Source: Crossiella equi
GTDB taxonomy: Bacteria; Actinomycetota; Actinomycetes; Mycobacteriales; Pseudonocardiaceae
Direction: 5' to 3'
NCBI RefSeq assembly: GCF_017876755.1
Contig: NZ_JAGIOO010000001.1
Span: forward strand, 7,425,786 to 7,489,785
DNA: 64,000 nucleotides
In this document: one piece after another, positions 59,771-64,000 of the stretch
Numbering within the stretch: the stretch's first letter is position 1
Layout: the number at the start of each line of letters is the position of its first letter
Position numbers and translations under genes: made by a program
Notes under the pieces: model-generated
Database searches by the model: none
Told to the model about the DNA's origin: nothing
Seen by the model: only the letters and a program-made list of their open reading frames with translations

Positions 59771-61951
59771 ATGACACGAACTCTCCACCGGGCACGGCCG
59801 CTGCTGGCGCTCCTGGCCTGCGCCGCGGTGCTGGCCACCGGTGCGCCCGCGGCCGCCGCCGCGGAGCAGACCGGCGGCGGGGTGCCCCAGGTCGGGTACG
59901 AGGACATCCGCCCGCACCTGGAGCAGTTCCAGCGCATCGCTGACCGCAACGGCGGCAACCGCGCGCACGGCACCCCCGGTTTCCGCGAGTCACTGGACTA
60001 CGTGCGCGGCGAGCTCGACGCCGCGGGCTACCGCACGAAGGTCGAGACCTTCCAGCACGACGGCAAGGAGGGCCACAACCTCGTCGCGGACTGGCCCGGC
60101 GGGGACGAGAACCGGGTGCTGTTCCTCGGCGCCCACCTGGACAGCGTGCCCGACGGGCCCGGCATCAACGACAACGCCTCCGGCTCGGCCGGGCTGCTGG
60201 CCACCGCGCTGACCGTGGCGCAGCGCGGGCTGCAGACCGACCGGCACCTGCGCTTCGCCTGGTGGGGTGCGGAGGAGAGCGGCCTGGTCGGCTCCCGGTA
60301 CCACGTGGCGTACCAGAGCCCGGCCGAGCTGGCCAAGATCAGCGCGTACCTGAACTTCGACATGGCCGGGACCCCGGACCCGCCGCAGTACATCGTCATC
60401 GACGTGGGCCACCCGGCCACCGCGGTGCTCCAGGAGTACCTGCGGGGCAAGGGCAAGCAGACCTTCGAGGTCGGCGGCGAGGGCGGCTCGGACTACACCT
60501 CGTTCACGGAGAAGGGCGTCCCGGTCGCCGGGTTCACCTCCGGTCTGGACAAGTGCTACCACCAGGCCTGCGACACCCTGGCCAACCTCGACCCGGCCAC
60601 CCAGACGCTGAGCACCAACGCGATGGTCGACGCGGTGTGGCGGCTCGCGGTCGACCCGGCCGGGGTCGGCGACCCGTACTACCCGAAGGACGGCAACGGC
60701 GGCTACCAGGTCGAGCACTACGACGTGAAGCTCGACTACGACCCCGCCCGCCCCGACCACCTCGCCGGGGACACCACGATCACCGCGGTCGCCACCCGCG
60801 ACCTCGGCCGGTTCAACCTGGACTTCCTCGGCTACGACATCAGCGAGTCCACAGTGGACGGCCGTCCGGCGGCGAACCGGCGCGAGGACGAGCACGAGCT
60901 GGTGCTCACCCCGGAGAAGACCATCCGGAAAGGCAAGAAGTTCACCGTCCGGGTGAAGTACGCGGGCAAGCCGACCGGGAACGGCTGGCACGCGATCACG
61001 AACGGCGGGTTCGCCGCCTACGGGGAGCCGCACTCGGCCACCTCCTGGTACCCGGCCAACGACCACCCCTCGGACAAGGCGACCTTCGCGCTGACCGCGA
61101 CCGTGCCGGACGGCTGGTCGGTCATGGGCAACGGCCTGCCGGGGGAGACCACGAAGGCCAACGGCAAGTCCACCTTCCGCTGGCGCGAGAACACCCCCAT
61201 GGCCACCTACCTCTCGACCGTGGCCGTGGACAGGTTCACCGTGCGCACCTCGACGCTCAAAGACGGCAAACCCGCCGTCTACGGCTACGGCACCGGCACC
61301 CCGGTCACCCCGGACTCCGAGGCGGTGATGGACCCGATGCTCTCGCACTACGCCTCGCTGTTCGGGCCCTACCCGTTCCAGAGCACCGGCGGCATCGTGG
61401 TCGCCACCGCCGACGGCCACCCCGCGCTGGAGACGCAGAGCAGGCCCACCTACGGCGGCGGCATGTGGGACGTCAACATGGCCCACGAGCTCAGCCACAT
61501 GTGGTTCGGCAACTCGGTGAGCGTGCGCGACTGGCGGGACGGCTGCCTCAACGAGTGCGTGGCCCAGTACGCCAACCAGCTGTGGGAGGAGCACAACGGC
61601 GCCGACCTGGACAAGGGCTTCTACCCGACCATGGTCGAGGGCAACCGGGACAAGCCGGAGTTCTGGGCCACGCGCCTGCACGACCCGGGCAAGGGCCGGG
61701 AGTTGGACCCGGGCCTATACCACAAGGGCTCGACGATGGTGCACGCGCTGCGCAAGGCCATGGGCGACCACTCCTTCTTCACCCTGCTCAAGACCTGGAC
61801 CCGGGAACACGCGAACGGCAACGCCTCCTGGCCGGAGTTCGAGGAGCGGGCGGCGCGGGTCTCGGGCAAGGACCTGCGGGGCTTCTTCGACGCCTGGGTG
61901 CGGGGCACGGTGATCCCGCCGGAGCAGTACCTGTACCCGGCGGGCCGGTAG
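59771..61951 (+). CDS. Secreted bimodular metallopeptidase, M28 plus M1
   Basis: 726 residues. Signal peptide about 1-31. Residues 45-300 are an M28 aminopeptidase with zinc ligands His122 (GAHLDS), Asp134 (GINDNASG), the WGAEESGLVG Glu pair, FDMAG and the C-terminal CYHQACD His. Residues 315-726 form an M1-type module: beta barrel, then HELSHMWFGNSVS (His572, Glu573, His576) and the third ligand Glu in DGCLNECVAQ; the GAMEN equivalent is altered (ALETQSRP). Both active sites look complete. Released peptides could be trimmed twice. Preceded by the shared regulatory motif. Confidence 0.92.
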   Translation: MTRTLHRARPLLALLACAAVLATGAPAAAAAEQTGGGVPQVGYEDIRPHLEQFQRIADRNGGNRAHGTPGFRESLDYVRGELDAAGYRTKVETFQHDGKEGHNLVADWPGGDENRVLFLGAHLDSVPDGPGINDNASGSAGLLATALTVAQRGLQTDRHLRFAWWGAEESGLVGSRYHVAYQSPAELAKISAYLNFDMAGTPDPPQYIVIDVGHPATAVLQEYLRGKGKQTFEVGGEGGSDYTSFTEKGVPVAGFTSGLDKCYHQACDTLANLDPATQTLSTNAMVDAVWRLAVDPAGVGDPYYPKDGNGGYQVEHYDVKLDYDPARPDHLAGDTTITAVATRDLGRFNLDFLGYDISESTVDGRPAANRREDEHELVLTPEKTIRKGKKFTVRVKYAGKPTGNGWHAITNGGFAAYGEPHSATSWYPANDHPSDKATFALTATVPDGWSVMGNGLPGETTKANGKSTFRWRENTPMATYLSTVAVDRFTVRTSTLKDGKPAVYGYGTGTPVTPDSEAVMDPMLSHYASLFGPYPFQSTGGIVVATADGHPALETQSRPTYGGGMWDVNMAHELSHMWFGNSVSVRDWRDGCLNECVAQYANQLWEEHNGADLDKGFYPTMVEGNRDKPEFWATRLHDPGKGRELDPGLYHKGSTMVHALRKAMGDHSFFTLLKTWTREHANGNASWPEFEERAARVSGKDLRGFFDAWVRGTVIPPEQYLYPAGR
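60847..60859. repeat. Dispersed 13-bp palindrome
   Basis: GTCCACAGTGGAC inside the M28-M1 peptidase gene, encoding Ser-Thr-Val-Asp. Confidence 0.75.
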
Positions 61952-61964
61952 CGGGTGACCGGAC

Positions 61965-62008
61965 CCACCGCCCACCGCGCGCCCCTGAGGCCGCGCGGTG
62001 GGCGGTGG
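61965..62008 (+). terminator. Terminator of the peptidase gene
   Basis: A 17-bp perfect stem (61965-61981 with 61992-62008), loop 10 nt, 13 bp after the stop, followed by TGTG. Confidence 0.75.
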
Positions 62009-62103
62009 TGTGCCGCCCGGAAGTTCTTCCGCACCGGGTGTCGATCCCCGGGCCGCCCGTTCGTCGGGAGGGTGTCCAGCCCAGCCGAGACGGGAGACCT
62101 GCC

Positions 62104-62442
62104 GTGAAGTACCTGATGATGATCTGCGTGGACGAGACCGCCCCGCCCGGGGAGGGCTGCGGCAGCTGGGGCGCCGACCTGGCCGAACGTGGGGTGATCC
62201 TGGGCGGCGGGATCCTCCAGCCCAGCAGCGACGCCACCACCGTGCGGCTCGGCGGGACCGGCGAGGTGCTGCTCTCCGACGGGCCCTTCGCCGAGACCAA
62301 GGAGCAGGTGGCCGGGTTCGTGCTGCTGGAGTGCGCCGACCTGGACGAGGCCGTGGAGATCGCCCGCACGCACCCCGGCGTGGTCGAGGGCGGGGCCGCG
62401 GAGATCCGTCCGCTGTGGGCGGGCGGCGTGGGGGCGCCCTGA
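62104..62442 (+). CDS. YCII-related (DGPF) domain protein
   Basis: 112 residues. YLMMICVDETAPP start, LSDGPFAETKEQVAGFVLLE with the family motif DGPFAETKE, and AVEIARTHPG. These small ferredoxin-like proteins often neighbour ECF sigma genes, which is not the case here. GTG 62104 preceded by GGGAGA. Function unknown. Confidence 0.87.
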   Translation: MKYLMMICVDETAPPGEGCGSWGADLAERGVILGGGILQPSSDATTVRLGGTGEVLLSDGPFAETKEQVAGFVLLECADLDEAVEIARTHPGVVEGGAAEIRPLWAGGVGAP

Positions 62443-62472
62443 TTGCCATGGCCGGGCGGGGGTTCATCCCGA

Positions 62473-62494
62473 CTGACAGGGTAAGTCAGCTGAC
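62473..62494. promoter_or_regulatory. Operator-like repeats before the MFS gene
   Basis: CTGAC at 62473, then the palindrome GTCAGCTGAC at 62485-62494, giving three copies of the same half-site within 22 bp just before the exporter gene. Typical of MarR/TetR control; no regulator gene is adjacent in the window. Confidence 0.55.
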
Positions 62495-62508
62495 GTAGGG
62501 TGGGCCGG

Positions 62509-63867
62509 GTGGCCATCCTGACCGAGGCGCCCGCGCGGCAGCGGACCGGGGTGCTGACCCTGGTCCTCGCGCTGACCGCGCTGGTGACCTCGTTCACCCA
62601 TTCCCTGCTCGTGCCCGTCTTGCCTGGTTTGCCCGGCTTGCTGGGCGCCGAACCGTCCGCGGTCAGCTGGCTGGTCACCTCCACCGTCGTGGTGGGCGCG
62701 GTGGCCAACCCGCTGCTGGGGCGACTGGCCGACCTCTTCGGCCGCAAGCAGGTGCTGCTGGCCGCCGTCGGGACCTTCCTCGGCGGCTCGCTGCTGTGCG
62801 CGCTGACCACCGACCTCACGCTGTTGATCATCGGCCGGTCCGTGCAGGGCATCTCCACCGTGGCCATCCCGCTGGGCATCAGCCTGCTCGCCGGGCTCGT
62901 CCCGCCAGAACGCCGTGCGGGCGGGATCGCCCTGGTCAGCGCCATGCTCGGCATCGGCGGCGCGGTCGCCATGCCCCTGGCCGGGGTGGTCGCGCAGCTG
63001 TGGGGCTTCCACGGGCTGTTCTGGGTGTGCTGCGCGACCGGCGTGCTCGCCCTGGCCGCCGTGTGGTGGCTGGTGCCCGCGCTGCCCACCACGGGGGAGC
63101 GGGCCCCGGTGGACGTGGTCGGCGCGCTCCTGCTCGTGGTGGCCCTCACCGCCGTGCTGCTGCCGCTCAGCCGCGGCGGCACCTGGGGCTGGACCTCGCC
63201 GCTGTCGCTGGGCCTGCTGCTCGGCGGCCTGGTGCTGCTGGTGGTGTTCGGCCTGGTCGCGCTGCGCCGCCGAGCGCCCATCGTGGACCTGCGGCTGGCC
63301 GCCCGCCGCCCGGTCCTGCTCACCAACCTCGCGGCCTTCCTCACCGGGTTCGCGCTGTTCGTGAACTTCCTCGGCACCGTCACCGAGTTCCAGACCCGCT
63401 ACGGCCTGTCCGTGGTCCTGGCCGGGCTCGGCATGCTGCCCGGCGGGCTGCTCATGGCCGGGCTGTCCCCGGTCGCCGCCCGGCTCATCCCGCGCGTCGG
63501 CGCCAAGCGCACCCTGCTGTACGGCTCGCTGGTGATCGTCGCCGGGTTCGCCGTGCACCAGCTCCTGCGCGGCTCCCTGTGGGGTGTGGTGACCGCCACC
63601 ACGGTCATCGCGGGCGGCATCGCCCTGTCCTACTCCGCGATGCCCACCCTGATCCTGGACGCCACCCCGCCGGAGCAGGCCGCCGCCGCCAACGGGCTCA
63701 ACGCGCTCGCCCGTACGCTGGGCAGCTCGGTGTCCTCGGCCGTGTTCGGTGCCCTGGCCGCCGCTGCGGGCGGACCCACGCTGTTCTTCCTGCTCGGCGC
63801 GCTGTCGGCGGTACTGGCTACCCTGGTCATCGCGATGCCGACGGGGTCCGGGCGCGACACATCCTGA
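62509..63867 (+). CDS. MFS transporter, DHA2-like drug exporter
   Basis: About 452 residues, twelve to fourteen membrane helices. Motif A reads GRLADLFGRKQVLL between helices 2 and 3; the motif C-like stretch is GIGGAVAMPLAGVVAQ. Proton-driven exporter of small molecules; substrate unknown. The GTG at 62509 is chosen; another at 62500 is in frame. Operator-like repeats lie just upstream. Confidence 0.9.
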   Translation: MAILTEAPARQRTGVLTLVLALTALVTSFTHSLLVPVLPGLPGLLGAEPSAVSWLVTSTVVVGAVANPLLGRLADLFGRKQVLLAAVGTFLGGSLLCALTTDLTLLIIGRSVQGISTVAIPLGISLLAGLVPPERRAGGIALVSAMLGIGGAVAMPLAGVVAQLWGFHGLFWVCCATGVLALAAVWWLVPALPTTGERAPVDVVGALLLVVALTAVLLPLSRGGTWGWTSPLSLGLLLGGLVLLVVFGLVALRRRAPIVDLRLAARRPVLLTNLAAFLTGFALFVNFLGTVTEFQTRYGLSVVLAGLGMLPGGLLMAGLSPVAARLIPRVGAKRTLLYGSLVIVAGFAVHQLLRGSLWGVVTATTVIAGGIALSYSAMPTLILDATPPEQAAAANGLNALARTLGSSVSSAVFGALAAAAGGPTLFFLLGALSAVLATLVIAMPTGSGRDTS

Positions 63868-63911
63868 AAGCCACCATGGCTCTGTCAGTGCCCGGGTTTA
63901 GGCTCCAGTAC

Positions 63912-63933
63912 GGTGTCAAGCTGGCCTGACACC
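63912..63933. terminator. Inverted repeat after the MFS gene
   Basis: GGTGTCA and TGACACC with an 8-nt spacer. Could be a weak terminator or an operator of the following gene. Confidence 0.35.
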
Positions 63934-63962
63934 TCGTGCCACGATCCGGGAGATGCGACCCT

Positions 63963-64000
63963 GTGACTGCTGAGACCCTTTACGGGGCCGACGACCTGAC
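63963..64000 (+). CDS. Start of a probable type II topoisomerase B subunit, partial
   Basis: Only 12 codons are visible, from GTG 63963, reading TAETLYGADDL after the start. This resembles the N-terminus of actinobacterial GyrB/ParE-like subunits that continue with a LEGLEAVRKRPGMYIG region. GGGAG lies about 13 bases upstream. The sequence seen is too short for certainty. Confidence 0.45.
   Translation, partial: MTAETLYGADDL

Noticed and set aside
1-64000. CRISPR arrays, tRNA or rRNA genes
   Set aside because: No regularly spaced repeats and no tRNA-like TTCGA arm with acceptor pairing was recognised in the intergenic regions by eye; a tRNAscan search was not possible.

Overview
The window is one continuous stretch of very GC-rich DNA (roughly 70% or more) with actinobacterial habits: many GTG and a few TTG starts, dense ATGA/GTGA stop-start overlaps, lipoprotein and twin-arginine signals, F420-type and DUF3558/DUF402/DUF5685 families. 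Gene order rpsA-coaE-uvrB-terC and the style of the families point to a filamentous actinomycete, most likely Pseudonocardiales (Amycolatopsis/Crossiella/Actinosynnema-like). That placement is inference; no rRNA is present.

Layout. 1-3.3 kb: the start of an anchored BNR-repeat protein and a membrane STAND/TPR ATPase. 3.3-6.6 kb: a TetR-controlled operon of a degenerate ABC ATPase, a YhgE/Pip membrane protein and the TetR itself, with a perfect 24-bp operator. 6.6-12.2 kb: acetyltransferase and methyltransferase, divergent from rpsA, a lipoprotein, and coaE fused to a GrpB domain. 12.2-16 kb: two DUF402 paralogues facing two DUF5685 paralogues that end in extraordinary cysteine-rich tails. 16-27.4 kb: uvrB, a penicillin-acylase-family enzyme, an ABC exporter whose ATPase is fused to an extracytoplasmic hydrolase, two ABM-type monooxygenases, and terC behind a manganese-type riboswitch. 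27.4-33 kb: an S9 peptidase, an acetyltransferase, a RES/Xre-type toxin-antitoxin pair and a GT87 mannosyltransferase. 33-39.7 kb: a GH18 chitinase with a DasR-type site, a membrane-spanning ECF sigma factor, an NAD-binding protein, an aminotransferase and an OsmC protein. 39.7-42.5 kb: metY-metX behind a cysteine-codon leader peptide. 42.6-47.2 kb: a sugar ABC importer with its LacI repressor and two operators. 47.2-53.2 kb: an F420-type oxidoreductase, a cytosine-type permease coupled to a beta-propeller protein, a PadR module and a VOC protein. 53.2-54.4 kb: an intact IS630 element inserted exactly in the shared stop codons of two convergent genes. 54.4-62 kb: a lipoprotein-adaptor-permease operon divergent from a two-component system, followed by a bimodular M28-M1 peptidase. 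62-64 kb: a YCII protein, an MFS exporter and the first codons of a probable topoisomerase subunit.

How it works together. Most of the window is core chromosome (translation, CoA, DNA repair, sulfur assimilation) interleaved with envelope and nutrient functions that carry readable local control: TetR, LacI, PadR, DasR and toxin-antitoxin operators, a Mn riboswitch whose P1 strand can mask the terC ribosome site, a Cys attenuator, and a 16-nt motif set exactly 36 nt before two start codons around the two-component system. The most unusual loci are the DUF5685/DUF402 cluster with its gene-conversion tract, the fused hydrolase-ABC ATPase, the IS630 insertion that preserves two stop codons, and a 13-bp palindrome repeated across unrelated genes. 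No CRISPR array, tRNA, rRNA or large biosynthetic cluster was seen.
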